This document shows positions 21,956 through 33,250 of a DNA stretch of 64,000 nt, one piece after another. Both the position numbers and the translations under genes were made by a program. The stretch's first letter is position 1. Each line of letters opens with the position of its first letter. Below the pieces are notes generated by a model that searched no databases, had not been told where the DNA came from, and saw nothing but the letters and a program-made list of their open reading frames with translations. Source of the stretch: Panulirus ornatus (taxonomy: Eukaryota > Arthropoda > Malacostraca > Decapoda > Palinuridae); assembly GCF_036320965.1 (NCBI RefSeq), contig NC_092240.1, forward strand, positions 57,468,552 through 57,532,551, in the 5' to 3' direction.

Positions 21956-22193
21956 ATCCCTGGGGATAGGGGAGAAAGAATACTTCCCACGTATTCCCTG
22001 TGTGTCGTAGAAGGTGACTAAAAGGGGAGGGAGCGGGTGGCTGGAAATCCTCCCCTTTCTTGTTTTTTTTTTTTAATTTTCCAAAAGAAGGAACAGAGAA
22101 GGGGGTCAGGTGAGGATATTCCCTCTAAGGCCCAGTTCTCTGTTCTTAATGCTACCTCGCTAACGCGGGAAATGGCAAATAGTATGAAAAAAA
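21956..22193 (+). mobile_element. mini-RTE element 1 (reference copy)
   Basis: Head TCCCTGGGGATAGGGGAG, then CGTGTCGTAGAAGG, a GGCTGGAAATCCTCCCC hairpin-like stretch, an internal T-run, AGGAACAGAG, GGCCCAGT and CTCTGTTCTTAA. It ends with the tail GCTACCTCGCTAACGCGGGA and an A-rich end. The first roughly 180 bp align with the 5' UTR of RTE copies at 17993 and 49100, and the last roughly 45 bp with the LINE 3' tail. It has no ORF. The structure is that of a non-autonomous retroposon made from both LINE ends. Confidence 0.85.
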
Positions 22194-24008
22194 TATATTT
22201 TTTTTTTTTCTTTTTTTTTTCATACTTTGTCGCTGTCTCCCGCGTTTGCGAGGTAGCGCAAGGAAACAGACGAAAGAAATGGCCCAACCCCCCCCCCCAT
22301 ACACATGTACATACGTCCACACACGCAAATATACATACCTACACAGCCTTCCATGGTTTACCCCAGACGCTTCACATGCCTTGATTCAATCCACTGACAG
22401 CACGTCAACCCCTGTATACCACATCGCTCCAATTCACTCTATTCCTTGCCCTCCTTTCACCCTCCTGCATGTTCAGGCCCCGATCACACAAAATCTTTTT
22501 CACTCCATCTTTCCACCTCCAATTTGGTCTCCCTCTTCTCCTCGTTCCCTCCACCTCCGACACATATATCCTCTTGGTCAATCTTTCCTCACTCATTCTC
22601 TCCATGTGCCCAAACCATTTCAAAACACCCTCTTCTGCTCTCTCAACCACGCTCTTTTTATTTCCACACATCTCTCTTACCCTTACGTTACTTACTCGAT
22701 CAAACCACCTCACACCACACATTGTCCTCAAACATCTCATTTCCAGCACATCCATCCTCCTGCGCACATCTCTATCCATAGCCCATGCCTCGCAACCATA
22801 CAACATTGTTGGAACCACTATTCCTTCAAACATACCCATTTTTGCTTTCCGAGATAATGTTCTCGACTTCCACACATTTTTCAAGGCTCCCAAAATTTTC
22901 GCCCCCTCCCCCACCCTATGATCCACTTCCACTTCCATGGTTCCATCCGCTGACAGATCCACTCCCAGATATCTAAAACACTTCACTTCCTCCAGTTTTT
23001 CTCCATTCAAACTCACCTCCCAATTGACTTGACCCTCACCCCTACTGTACCTAATAACCTTGCTCTTATTCACATTTACTCTTAACTTTCTTCTTCCACA
23101 CACTTTACCAAACTCAGTCACCAGCTTCTGCAGTTTCTCACATGAATCAGCCACCAGCGCTGTATCATCAGCGAACAACAACTGACTCACTTCCCAAGCT
23201 CTCTCATCCCCAACAGACTTCATACTTGCCCCTCTTTCCAGGACTCTTGCATTTACCTCCCTAACAACCCCATCCATAAACAAATTAAACAACCATGGAG
23301 ACATCACACACCCCTGCCGCAAACCTACATTCACTGAGAACCAATCACTTTCCTCTCTTCCTACACGTACACATGCCTTACATCCTCGATAAAAACTTTT
23401 CACTGCTTCTAACAACTTGCCTCCCACACCATATATTCTTAATACCTTCCACAGAGCATCCCTATCAACTCTATCATATGCCTTCTCCAGATCCATAAAT
23501 GCTACATACAAATCCATTTGCTTTTCTAAGTATTTCTCACATACATTCTTCAAAGCAAACACCTGATCCACACATCCTCTACCACTTCTGAAACCGCACT
23601 GCTCTTCCCCAATCTGATGCTCTGTACATGCCTTCACCCTCTCAATCAATACCCTCCCATATAATTTACCAGGAATACTCAACAAACTTATACCTCTGTA
23701 ATTTGAGCACTCACTCTTATCCCCTTTGCCTTTGTACAATGGCACTATGCACGCATTCCGCCAATCCTCAGGCACCTCACCATGAGTCATACATACATTA
23801 AATAACCTTACCAACCAGTCAACAATACAGTCACCCCCCTTTTTAATAAATTCCACTGCAATACCATCCAAACCTGCTGCCTTGCCGGCTTTCATCTTCC
23901 GCAAAGCTTTTACTACCTCTTCTCTGTTTACCAAATCATTTTCCCTAACCCTCTCACTTTGCACACCACCTCGACCAAAACACCCTATATCTGCCACTCT
24001 GTCATCAG

Positions 24009-24012
<4 letters not shown>
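22194..24012 (-). mobile_element. RTE LINE copy 7a, form A, RT part intact
   Basis: Minus copy with T-rich left end (its poly(A)), form-A 3' UTR and a fully open RT ORF. It is cut at 24008-24012, at the codons for DDRVADIG, where a (TA)n tract begins. On the far side of that tract and a mini-RTE, minus-strand LINE sequence resumes at 24279 about 85 codons further upstream in the ORF. The two parts may therefore be one copy with its linker replaced. Confidence 0.9.
22405..24012 (-). CDS. RTE reverse transcriptase ORF, 535 codons
   Basis: Open from the break at 24012 to the natural stop. Motif A FMDLEKAYD has its Asp near residue 174. Motif B is GLRQGCVMSP at about 231-240. Motif C FADD has Asp 282-283. 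The C-terminal GRPNWRWKDG and DVVYRG end are present. All catalytic residues that can be checked match the majority of copies, so this is one of the best-preserved RT cores here. The first codon is GTG at the (TA)n border and is not a real start. It shares nearly all residues with the ORFs at 14169-16058 and 44334-45674, which suggests recent spread of one lineage. Confidence 0.85.

Positions 24013-24044
<32 letters not shown>
24013..24044. repeat. (TA)n microsatellite
   Basis: TA tract at the break in RTE copy 7, followed by the T-run of the mini-RTE tail. Confidence 0.95.
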
Positions 24045-24052
<8 letters not shown>

Positions 24053-24278
24053 TTTTCATACTATTCGCCATTTCCCGCGATAGCGAGGTAGCGTTAAGAA
24101 CAGAGGACTGGGCCTTTGAGGGAATATCCTCACCTGGCCCCCTTCTCTGTTCCTTCTTTTGGAAAATTAAAAAAAAACGAGAGGGGAGGATTTCCAGCCC
24201 CCCGCTCCCTTCCCTTTTAGTCGCCTTCTATGACACGCAGGGAATACGTGGGAAGTATTCTTTCTCCCCTATCCCCAG
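24045..24278 (-). mobile_element. mini-RTE element b
   Basis: Complete minus-oriented copy, from the tail complement (CATACTATTCGCCATTTCCC) to the head end CCTATCCCCAG. Its right end abuts LINE ORF sequence directly, with no TA tract on that side. Confidence 0.85.
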
Positions 24279-25083
24279 GTCTCCCACTCAATTTCATTTT
24301 TTCCCTGCAAAAATCGTCCAAATGCCTCTCTCTTCTCTTTCACTAATACTCTTACTTCTTCATCCCACCACTCACTACCCTTTCTAATCAACCCACCTCC
24401 CACTCTTCTCATGCCACAAGCATCTTTTGCGCAATCCATCACTGATTCCCTAAATACATCCCATTCCTCCCCCACTCCCCTTACTTCCATTGCTCTCACC
24501 TTTTTCCATTCTGTACTCAGTCTCTCCTGGTACTTCCTCACACAAGTCTCCTTCCCAAGCTCACTTACTCTCACCACCCTCTTCACCCCAACATTCACTC
24601 TTCTTTTCTGAAAACCCATACAAATCTTCACCTTAGCCTCCACAAGATAATGATCAGACATCCCTCCAGTTGCATATCTCAGCACATTAACATCCAAAAG
24701 TCTCTCTTTCGCGCGCCTGTCAATTAACACGTAATCCAATAACGCTCTCTGGCCATCTCTCCTACTTACATAAGTATACTTATGTATATCTCGCTTTTTA
24801 AACCAGGTATTCCCAATCATCAGTCCTTTTTCAGCACATAAATCTAAAAGCTCTTCACCATTTCCATTTACAACACTGAACACCCCATGTATACCAGTTA
24901 TTCCCTCAACTGCCACATTACTCACCTTTGCATTCAAATCACCCAACACTATAACCCGGTCTCGTGCATCAAAACCACTAACACACTTATTCAGCTGCTC
25001 CCAAAACACTTGCCTCTCATGATCTTTCTTCTCATGCCCAGGTGCATATGCACCAATAATCACCCATCTCTCTCCATCAACTT
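24279..25083 (-). mobile_element. RTE LINE copy 7b, endonuclease part
   Basis: Minus-strand endonuclease region, open for about 268 codons. It includes the VIIGAYAPGHEKKDHERQVF segment, the metal-binding motif GDLNAKVSN, the KKRDIHKYTYVSRRDGQRAL segment and the catalytic SDH of GGMSDHYLVEAKV. This matches an exonuclease-endonuclease-phosphatase fold that nicks target DNA. The ORF ends at LQGKNEIEWET. At 25083 it meets a plus-strand copy, giving an inverted junction without spacer. Confidence 0.88.
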
Positions 25084-25089
25084 TCAGTT

Positions 25090-27060
25090 TCAGGAGGTCA
25101 AGAGAAAGGTGCAAGAGGTGAAAAAAAGGGCAAATGAGAGTTGGGGTGAGAGAGTATCATTAAATTTTAGGGAGAATAAAAAGATGTTCTGGAAGGAGGT
25201 AAATAGGGTGCGTAAGACAAGGGAGCAAATGGGAACTTCAGTGAAGGGCGCAAATGGGGAGGTGATAACAAGTAGTGGTGATGTGAGAAGGAGATGGAGT
25301 GAGTATTTTGAAGGTTTGTTGAATGTGTTTGATGACAGAGTGGCAGATATAGGGTGTTTTGGTCGAGGTGGTGTGCAAAGTGCGAGGGTTAGGGAAAATG
25401 AGTTGGTAAACAGAGAAGAGGTAGTAAAAGCTTTTTGGAAGATGAAAGCCGGCAAGGCAGCAGGTTTGGATGGTATTGCAGTGGAATTTATTAAAAAAGG
25501 GGGTGACTGTATTGTTGACTGGTTGGTAAGGTTATTTAATGTATGTATGACTCATGGTGAGGTGCCTGAGGATTGGCGGAATGCGTGCATAGTGCCATTG
25601 TACAAAGGCAAAGGGGATAAGAGTGAGTGCTCAAATTACAGAGGTATAAGTTTGTTGAGTATTCCTGGCAAATTATATGGGAGGGTATTGATTGAGAGGG
25701 TGAAGGCATGTACAGAGCATCAGATTGGGGAAGAGCAGTGTGGTTTCAGAAGTGGTAGAGGATGTGTGGATCAGGTGTTTGCTTTGAAGAATGTATGTGA
25801 GAAATACTTAGAAAAGCAAATGGATTTGTATGTAGCGTTTATGGATCTGGAGAAGGCATATGATAGAGTTGATAGAGATGCTCTGTGGAAGGTATTAAGA
25901 ATATATGGTGTGGGAGGCAAGTTGTTAGAAGCAGTGAAAAGTTTTTATCGAGGATGTAAGGCATGTGTACGTGTAGGAAGAGAGGAAAGTGATTGGTTCT
26001 CAGTGAATGTAGGTTTGCGGCAGGGGTGTGTGATGTCTCCATGGTTGTTTAACTTGTTTATGGATGGGGTTGTTAGGAAGGTGAATGCAAGAGTTTTGGA
26101 AAGAGGGGCAAGTATGTAGTCTGTTGGGGATGAGAGAGCTTGGGAAGTGAGTCAGTTGTTGTTCACTGATGATACAGCGCTGGTGGCTGATTCATGTGAG
26201 AAACTGCAGAAGCTGGTGACTGAGTTTGGTAAAGTGTGTGAAAGAAGAAAGTTAAGAGTAAATGTGAATAAGAGCAAGGTTATTAGGTACAGTAGGGTTG
26301 GGGGTCAATTCAATTGGGAGGTGAGTTTGAATGGAGAAAAACTGGAGGAAGTGAAGTCTTTTAGATATCTGGGAGTGGATCTGGCAGGGGATGGAACCAT
26401 GGAAGCGGAAGTGGATCATAGGGTGGGGGAGGGGGCGAAAATTCTGGGAGCCTTGAAGAATGTGTGGAAGTCGAGAACATTATCTCGGAAAGCAAAAATG
26501 GGTATGTTTGAAGGAATAGTGGTTCCAACAATGTTGTATGGTTGCGAGGCGTGGACTATGGATAGAGTTGTGCGCAGGAGGATGGATGTGCTGGAAATGA
26601 GATGTCTGAGGACAATGTGTGGTGTGAGGTGGTTTGATTGAGTAAGTAACGTAAGGGTAAGAGAGATGTGTGGAAATAAAAAGAGCGTGGTTGAGAGAGC
26701 AGAAGAGGGTGTTTTGAAATGGTTTGGTCACATGGAGAGAATGAGTGAGGAAAGATTGACCAAGAGGATATATGTGTAGGAGGTGGAGGGAACGAGGAGA
26801 AGAGGGAGACCAAATTGGAGGTGGAAAGATGGAGTGAAAAAGATTTTGTGTGATCGGGGCCTGAACATGCAGGAGGGTGAAAGGAGGGCAAAGAATAGAG
26901 TGAATTGCAGCGATGTGGTATACCGGGGTTGACGTGCTGTCAGTGGATTGAATCAAGGCATGTGTATGGAGGTGGGTTGGGCCATTTCTTTCGTCTGTTT
27001 CCTTGCGCTACCTCGCAAATGCGGGAGACAGCGACAAAGCAAAAAAAAGAAAAAAAAAAA
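25090..27060 (+). mobile_element. RTE LINE copy 8, form A, three nonsense mutations
   Basis: Plus copy starting in the linker (QEVKRKVQEVKKRANESWGE) and running through RT and C-terminal domains to a form-A tail. The frame is kept throughout but has stops at about 26116 (AAG to TAG), 26639 (CGA to TGA) and 26777 (TCG to TAG). Two of these are at CpG positions, as expected for decay by cytosine deamination. The 3' UTR has lost the part between GGCATGTG and TATGGAGGTGGG. The A-rich tail at 27041-27060 leads into (TA)n. Confidence 0.88.

Positions 27061-27062
<2 letters not shown>

Positions 27063-27112
<50 letters not shown>
27063..27112. repeat. (TA)n microsatellite
   Basis: About 50 bp of TA between the 3' tail of RTE copy 8 and the head of a mini-RTE. 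Confidence 0.95.
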
Positions 27113-27118
<6 letters not shown>

Positions 27119-27349
27119 AGGGATAGGGGATTAAGAATACTTCCCACGTATTCCCTGCGTGTCGTAGAAGGCGACTAAAAGGGGAGGGAGCGGGGCTGGA
27201 AATCCTCTCCTCTCGTTTTTTTTTTTTTTAATTTTCCAAAAGGAGGAACAGAGGGGGCCAGGTGAAGATATCCCACAAAGGCCCAGTCCTCTGTTCTTAA
27301 CGCTACCTCGCTAACGCGGGAAATGGCGAATAGTTTAAAAGAAAGAAAG
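27113..27349 (+). mobile_element. mini-RTE element 2
   Basis: Full plus-oriented copy from TCCCTAGGGATAGGGGA to GGCGAATAGTTTAAAAG. The tail is followed by a short (TA)n and then by copy c in the opposite orientation, so the two are tail to tail. Confidence 0.88.
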
Positions 27350-27369
27350 ATATATATATATATATATAT

Positions 27370-27598
27370 TTTTTTTTCATACTATTCGCCATTTCCTGTG
27401 ATAGCGCGGTAGCGTTAAGAACAGAGGACTGGGCCTTTCAGGGAATATCCTCACCTGGCCCCGTTTGTTCCTTCTTTTGGAAAATTAAAAAAAAATTAGA
27501 GGGGAGGATTTCCAGCCCCCCGCTCCCTCCCCTTTTGGTCGCCTTCTACGACACGCAGGGAATACGTGGAAAGTATTCTTTCTCCCCAATCCCCAGGG

Positions 27599-27600
<2 letters not shown>
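27370..27600 (-). mobile_element. mini-RTE element c
   Basis: Full minus-oriented copy ending AATCCCCAGGGAT at the head, immediately followed by a 75-bp (TA)n. Confidence 0.88.

Positions 27601-27675
<75 letters not shown>
27601..27675. repeat. (TA)n microsatellite, about 75 bp
   Basis: Uninterrupted TA between the head of mini-RTE c and the tail of mini-RTE d. Confidence 0.95.
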
Positions 27676-27677
<2 letters not shown>

Positions 27678-27798
27678 TTTCTTTCTTTCAAACTATTCGC
27701 CATTTCCCGCATTAGCGAGGTAGCGTTAAGAACAGAGGACTGGGCCTTAGAGGGAATACCCTCACCTGGCCCAATTCTCTGTTCCTTCTTTTGGAAAA
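27676..27798 (-). mobile_element. mini-RTE element d, truncated
   Basis: Minus-oriented tail half only: it stops at the internal A/T-run (GTTCCTTCTTTTGG then A-run), so the head is absent. The A-run of about 30 bp continues into the next (TA)n. Confidence 0.85.
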
Positions 27799-27811
27799 AA
27801 AAAAAAAAAAG

Positions 27812-27826
<15 letters not shown>

Positions 27827-27885
<59 letters not shown>
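27827..27885. repeat. (TA)n microsatellite
   Basis: TA run between the truncated mini-RTE d and the poly(T) of RTE copy 9. Confidence 0.95.
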
Positions 27886-27893
<8 letters not shown>

Positions 27894-28963
27894 TTATACT
27901 TTGTCGCTGTCTCCCGCGTTTGCGAGGTAGTGCAAGGAAACAGACGAAAGAAATGGCCCAACCCCCCCCCATACACATCTATATACATACGTCCACACAC
28001 GCAAATATACATACCTACACAGCTTTCCATGGTTTACCCCAGACGCTTCACATGCCTTGATTCAATCCACTGACAGCACGTCAACCCCGGTATAGCACAT
28101 CGCTCCAATTCACTCTATTCCTTGCCCTCCTTTCACCCTCCTGCATGTTCAGGCCCCGATCACACAAAATCTTTTTCACTCCATCTTTCCACCTCCAATT
28201 TGGTCTCCCTCTTCTCCTCGTTCCCTCCACCTCCGACACATATATCCTCTTGGTCAATCTTTCCTCACTCATTCTCTCCATGTGCCCAAACCATTTCAAA
28301 ACACCCTCTTCTGCTCTCTCAACCACGCTCTTTTTATTTCCACACATCTCTCTTACCCTTACGTTACTCACTCGATCAAACCACCTCACACCACACATTG
28401 TCCTCAAACATCTCATTTCCAGCACATCCATCCTCCTGCGCACATCTCTATCCATAGCCCACGCCTCGCAACCATACAACATTGTTGGAACCACTATTCC
28501 TTCAAACATACCCATTTTTGCTTTCCGAGATAATGCTCTCGACTTCCACACATTCTTCACCCAGAATTTTCGCCCCCTCCCCCACCCTATGATCCACTTC
28601 CGCTTCCATGGTTCCATCCGCTGCCAGATCCACTCCCAGATATCTAAAACACTTCACTTCCTCCAGTTTTTCTCCATTCAAACTCACCTCCCAATTGACT
28701 TGACCCTCAACCCTACTGTACCTAATAACCTTGCTCTTATTCACATTTACTCTTAACTTTCTTCTTCCACACACTTTACCAAACTCAGTCACCAGCTTCT
28801 GCAGTTTCTCACATGAATCAGCCACCAGCGCTGTATCATCAGCGAACAACAACTGACTCACTTCCCAAGCTCTCTCATCCCCAACAGACTTCATACTTGC
28901 CCCTCTTTCCAAAACTCTTGCATTTACCTCCCTAACAACCCCATCCATAAACAAATTAAACAA

Positions 28964-28966
<3 letters not shown>
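27886..28966 (-). mobile_element. RTE LINE copy 9, form A, 5' end at (TA)n
   Basis: Minus copy with form-A 3' UTR, the C-terminal domain (28081-28617) and motif C LLFADDTALVADS (28502-28963). A 5-nt deletion near 28560 separates the two frames. Homology stops at the codons for LFNLFMDG (CAACCAT), where a 70-bp (TA)n starts. Confidence 0.88.

Positions 28967-29037
<71 letters not shown>
28967..29037. repeat. (TA)n microsatellite, about 70 bp
   Basis: Replaces the rest of RTE copy 9 and leads straight into mini-RTE e. Confidence 0.95.
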
Positions 29038-29040
<3 letters not shown>

Positions 29041-29267
29041 TCTTTCAAACTATTCGCCATTTCCCGCGTTAGCGAGGTAGCGTTAAGAACAGAGAACTAG
29101 GCCTTTGAGGGAGTATCCTCACCTGGCCCCCTTCTCTGTTCCTTCTTTTAGAAAATTAAAAAAAAAATGATGAGAGATTTCCAGCCCCCCGCTCCCTCCC
29201 CTTTTAGTCGCCTTCTACAACACGCAGGGAACACGTGGAAAGTATTCTTTCTCCCCTATCCCCAGGG

Positions 29268-29269
<2 letters not shown>
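29038..29269 (-). mobile_element. mini-RTE element e
   Basis: Full minus copy, tail TTTCTTTCAAACTATTCGCC to head CCTATCCCCAGGGAT. Confidence 0.88.

Positions 29270-29310
<41 letters not shown>
29270..29310. repeat. (TA)n microsatellite
   Basis: About 41 bp of TA separating two mini-RTE copies in direct orientation. Confidence 0.95.
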
Positions 29311-29312
<2 letters not shown>

Positions 29313-29546
29313 TTTTTCTTTCAAACTGTTCACCATTTCCCGCGTTAGCAAGGTAGCATTAAGAACAGAGGACTGGGCCTCTGAGGGAATATCTTCACCT
29401 GGCCCCCTTCTCTGTTCCTTCTTTTGGAAAATTAAAAAAAAACGAGGGGAGGATTTCCAGCCCCCCGCTCCCTCCCCTTTTAGTCGTCTTCTACGACATG
29501 CAGGGAATATGTGGGAAGTATTCTTTCTCCCCTATCCCCAGGGATA
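29311..29546 (-). mobile_element. mini-RTE element f
   Basis: Full minus copy in direct tandem with copy e. Its head GGGATA runs into the poly(T) of RTE copy 10 without a TA tract. Confidence 0.88.
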
Positions 29547-30676
29547 TTTTTTTTTTTTGATTTGTCGCTGTCTCCCACGTTTGCAAGGCAGCGCAAGGAA
29601 ACAGACGAAAGAAATGGCCCAACCCACCCCCATACACATGTATATACATACACGTCCACACACGCAAATATACATAACTAAACAGCTTTCCATGGTTTAC
29701 CCCAGACGCTTCACATGCCCTGATTCAATCCACTGACAGCACATCAACCCCGGTATACCACATCGATCCAATTCACTCTCTTCCTAGCCCTCCTTTCACC
29801 CTCCTGCATGTTCAGGCCCCGATCACACAAAATCTTTTTCACTCCATCTTTCCACCTCCAATTTGGTCTCCCACTTCTCCTCGTTCCCTCCACCTCCAAC
29901 ACATATATCCTCTTGGTCAATCTTTCCTCACTCATTCTCTCCATGTGCCCAAACCATTTCAAAACACCCTCTTCTGCTCTCTCAACCACACTCTTTTTAT
30001 TTCCACACATCTCTCTTACCCTTACGTTACTTACTCGATCAAACCACCTCACACCACACATTGTCCTCAAACATCTCATTTCCAGCACATCCACCCTCCT
30101 GCGCACAACTCTATCCATAGCCCACGCTTCGCAACCATACAACATTGTTGGAACCACTATTCCTTCAAACATACCCATTTTTGCTTTCTGAGATAATGTT
30201 CTCAACTTCCACACATTCTTCAAGGCTCCCAGGATTTTCGCCCCCTCCCCCACCCTATGATCCACTTCCGCTTCCATGGTTCCATCCGCTGCCAGATCCA
30301 CTCCCAGATATCTAAAACACTTTACTTCCTGCAGTTTTTCTCTATTCAAACTTACCTCCCAATTGACTTGACCCTAAACCCTACTATACCTAATAACCTT
30401 GCTCTTATTCACATTTACTCTTAACTTTCTTCTTTCACACACTTTACCAAACTCAGTCACCAGCTTCTGCAGTTTCTCACATGAATCAGCCACCAGCGCT
30501 GTATCATCAGCGAACAACAGCTGACTCACTTCCCAAGCTCTCTCATCCAGAACAGACTTCATACTTGCCCCTCTTTCCAAAACTCTTGCATTCACCTCCC
30601 TAGCATCTCTATCAACTCTATCATATGCCTTCTCCAGACCCATAAATGCTACATACAAATCCATTTGCTTTTCTAA

Positions 30677-30678
<2 letters not shown>
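29547..30678 (-). mobile_element. RTE LINE copy 10, form A, in-frame deletion of motif B
   Basis: Minus copy with C-terminal domain open at 29744-30349, then a GAG-to-TAG stop near 30373, then frame again from 30374. In that part the text jumps from YDRVDRDA directly to REVNARV: about 64 codons including motif B are lost in frame (junction near 30602). The 5' end stops at AAGTA, where (TA)n begins. Confidence 0.87.

Positions 30679-30746
<68 letters not shown>
30679..30746. repeat. (TA)n at centre of inverted LINE pair
   Basis: TA tract of 68 bp with a minus LINE copy on the left and a plus copy on the right, both cut at their 5' sides. Confidence 0.95.
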
Positions 30747-30749
<3 letters not shown>

Positions 30750-32680
30750 CTTGAAGGAGGTAAATAAAGTGCGTAAGACAAGGGAGCAAATGGGAACTTC
30801 AGTGAAGGGCGCACATGGGGAGGTGATAACAAGTAGTGGTGATGTGAGAAGGAGATGGAGTGAGTATTTTGAAGGTTTGTTGAATGTGTTTGATGATAGA
30901 GTGGCAGATATAGGGTGTTTTGGTCGAGGTGGTGTGCAAAGTGAGAGGGTTAGGGAAAATGATTTGATAAACAGAGAAGAGGTAGTAAAAGCTTTGCGGA
31001 AGATGAAAGCCGGCAAGGCAGCAGGTTTGGATGGTATTGCAGTGGAATTTATTAAAAACGGGGGTGACTGTATTATTGAGTGGTTGGTAAGGTTATTTAA
31101 TGTATGTATGACTCATGGTGAGGTGCCTGAGGATTGGCGGAATGCGTGCATAGTGCCATTGTACAAAGGCAAAGGGGATAAGAGTGAGTGCTCAAATTAC
31201 AGAGGTATAAGTTTGTTGAGTATTCCTGGGAAATTATATGGGAGGGTATTGATTGAGAGGGCGAAGGCATGTGCAGAGCATCAGATTGGGGAAGAGCAGA
31301 GTGGTTTCAGAAGTGGTAGAGGATGTGTGGATCAGGTGTTTGCTTTGAAGAATGTATGTGAGCAATACTTAGAAAAGCAAATGGATTTGTATGTAGCATT
31401 TATGGATCTGGAGAAGGCATATGATAGAATTGATAGAGATGCTCTGTGGAAGGTATTAAGAATATATGGTGTGGGAGGCAAGTTGTTAGAAGCAGTGAAA
31501 AGTTTTTATCGAGGATGTAAGGCATGTGTACATGTAGGAAGAGAGGAAAGTGATTGGTTCTCAGTGAATGTAGGTTTGTGGCAGGGGCGTGTGATGTCTC
31601 CATGGTTGTTTAATTTGTTTATGGATGGGGTTGTTAGGGAGGTGAATGCAAGAGTTTTGGAAAGAGGGGCAAGTATGAAGTCTGTTAGGGATGAGAGAGC
31701 TTGGGAAGTGAGTCAGTTGTTGTTCGCTGATGATACAGTGCTGGTGGCTGATTCATGTGAGAAACTGCAGAAGCTGGTGACTGAGTTTGGTAAAGTGTGT
31801 GAAAGAAGAAACTTAAGAGTAAATGTGAATAAGAGCAAGGTAATTAGGTACAGTAGGGTTGAGGGTCAAGTCAATTGGGAGGTAAGTTTGAATGGAGAAA
31901 AACTGGAGAAAGTAAAGTGTTTTAGATATCTGGGAGTGGATCTGGCAGTGGATGGAACCATGGAAGCGGAAGTGGATCATAGGGTGGGGAAGGGGGCGAA
32001 AATCCTGGGAGCCTTGAAGAATGTGTGGAAGTCGAGAACATTATCTCGGAAAGCAAAAATGGGTATGTTTGAAGGGATAGTGGTTCCAACAATGTTGTAT
32101 GGTTGCGAGGCGTGGGCTATGGATAGAGTTGTGCGCAGGAGGATGGATGTGCTGGAAATGAGATTTTAAGGACAATGTGTGGTATGAGGTGGTTTGATCG
32201 AGTAAGTAACGTAAGGGTAAGAGAGATGTGTGGAAATAAAAAGAGCATGGTTGAGAGAGCAGAAGAGGGTGTTTTGAAATGGTTTGGGCACATGGAGAGA
32301 ATGAGTGAGGAAAGATTGACCAAGAGGATATATGTGTTGGAGGTGGAGGGAACGAGGAGAAGTGGGAGACCAAATTGGAGGTGGAAAGATGGAGTGAAAA
32401 AGATTTTGTATGATCGGGGCCTGAACATGCAGGAGGGTGAAAGGAGGGCAAGGAATAGAGTGAATTGGAGCGATGTGGTATACAGGGGTTGACGTGCTGT
32501 CAGTGGATTGAATCAAGGCATGTGAAGCGTCTGGGGTAAACCATGGAAAGCTGTGTAGGTATGTATATTTGCGTGTGTGGACGTGTGTATGTACATGGGT
32601 ATGGGGGGGGGGTTGGGCCATTTCTTTCGTCTGTTTCCTTGCGCTACCTCGCAAACGCGGGAGACAGCGACAAAGTATAG

Positions 32681-32696
<16 letters not shown>
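30747..32696 (+). mobile_element. RTE LINE copy 11, form A, nearly open
   Basis: Plus copy starting at the codons for FLKEVNKVRKTREQMG and open to about 32169, then a 1-nt deletion (GAGATTTTAAGG) and open again to the stop near 32490. Motif A FMDLEKAYD and motif C FADDTVLVADS are present, but motif B reads GLWQGRVMSP. The form-A 3' UTR ends in about 15 A. Confidence 0.9.

Positions 32697-32733
<37 letters not shown>
32697..32733. repeat. (TA)n microsatellite
   Basis: Joins the poly(A) of RTE copy 11 to mini-RTE 3. Confidence 0.95.
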
Positions 32734-32736
<3 letters not shown>

Positions 32737-32970
32737 CCCTGGGGATAGGGGATTAAGAATGCTTCCCACGTATTCCCTGCGTGTCGTAGAAGGCGACTAA
32801 AAGGGGAGGGAGCGGGGGGCTGGAAATCCTCCCCTCTCGGGTTTTTTTTTTTTTTTCCAAAAGAAGGAACAGAGAATTGGGCCAGGTGAGGGTATTCCCT
32901 CAAAGGCCCAGTCCTCTGTTCTTAACGCTACCTCGCTAATGCGGGAAATGGTGAACAGTTTGAAAGAAAG
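32734..32970 (+). mobile_element. mini-RTE element 3
   Basis: Full plus copy from TATCCCTGGGGATAGGGGA to GGTGAACAGTTTGAAAG. A short (TA)n at 32971-32997 separates it from copy 4 in the same orientation. Confidence 0.88.
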
Positions 32971-32997
32971 AATATATATATATATATATATATATAT

Positions 32998-33234
32998 GAT
33001 AGGGGATAGGGGAGAAAGAATACTTCCCACGTATTCCCTGTGTGTCGTAGAAGGCGACTAAAAGGGAAGGGAGCGGGGGGCTGGAAATCCTCCCCTCTCG
33101 TTTTTTTATTTTAATTTTCCAAAAGAGGGAACAGAGAAGAGGGCCAGGTGAGGCTATTCCCTCAAAGGCCCAGTCCTCTGTTCTTAACGCTACCTCGCTA
33201 TCGCGGGAAATAGCGAATAGTATGAAAAAAAAAA
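32998..33234 (+). mobile_element. mini-RTE element 4
   Basis: Full plus copy. The head reads GATAGGGGATAGGGGAG, a slight variant. The tail ends GAATAGTATG plus A-run and a short (TA)n. Confidence 0.87.
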
Positions 33235-33250
33235 TATATATATATATATT

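Noticed and set aside
24887..25090. Extension of the plus-strand ORF upstream of 25090 (start at 24887)
   Set aside because: That part is antisense to the endonuclease of copy 7b; the open frame merely runs across the inverted junction.
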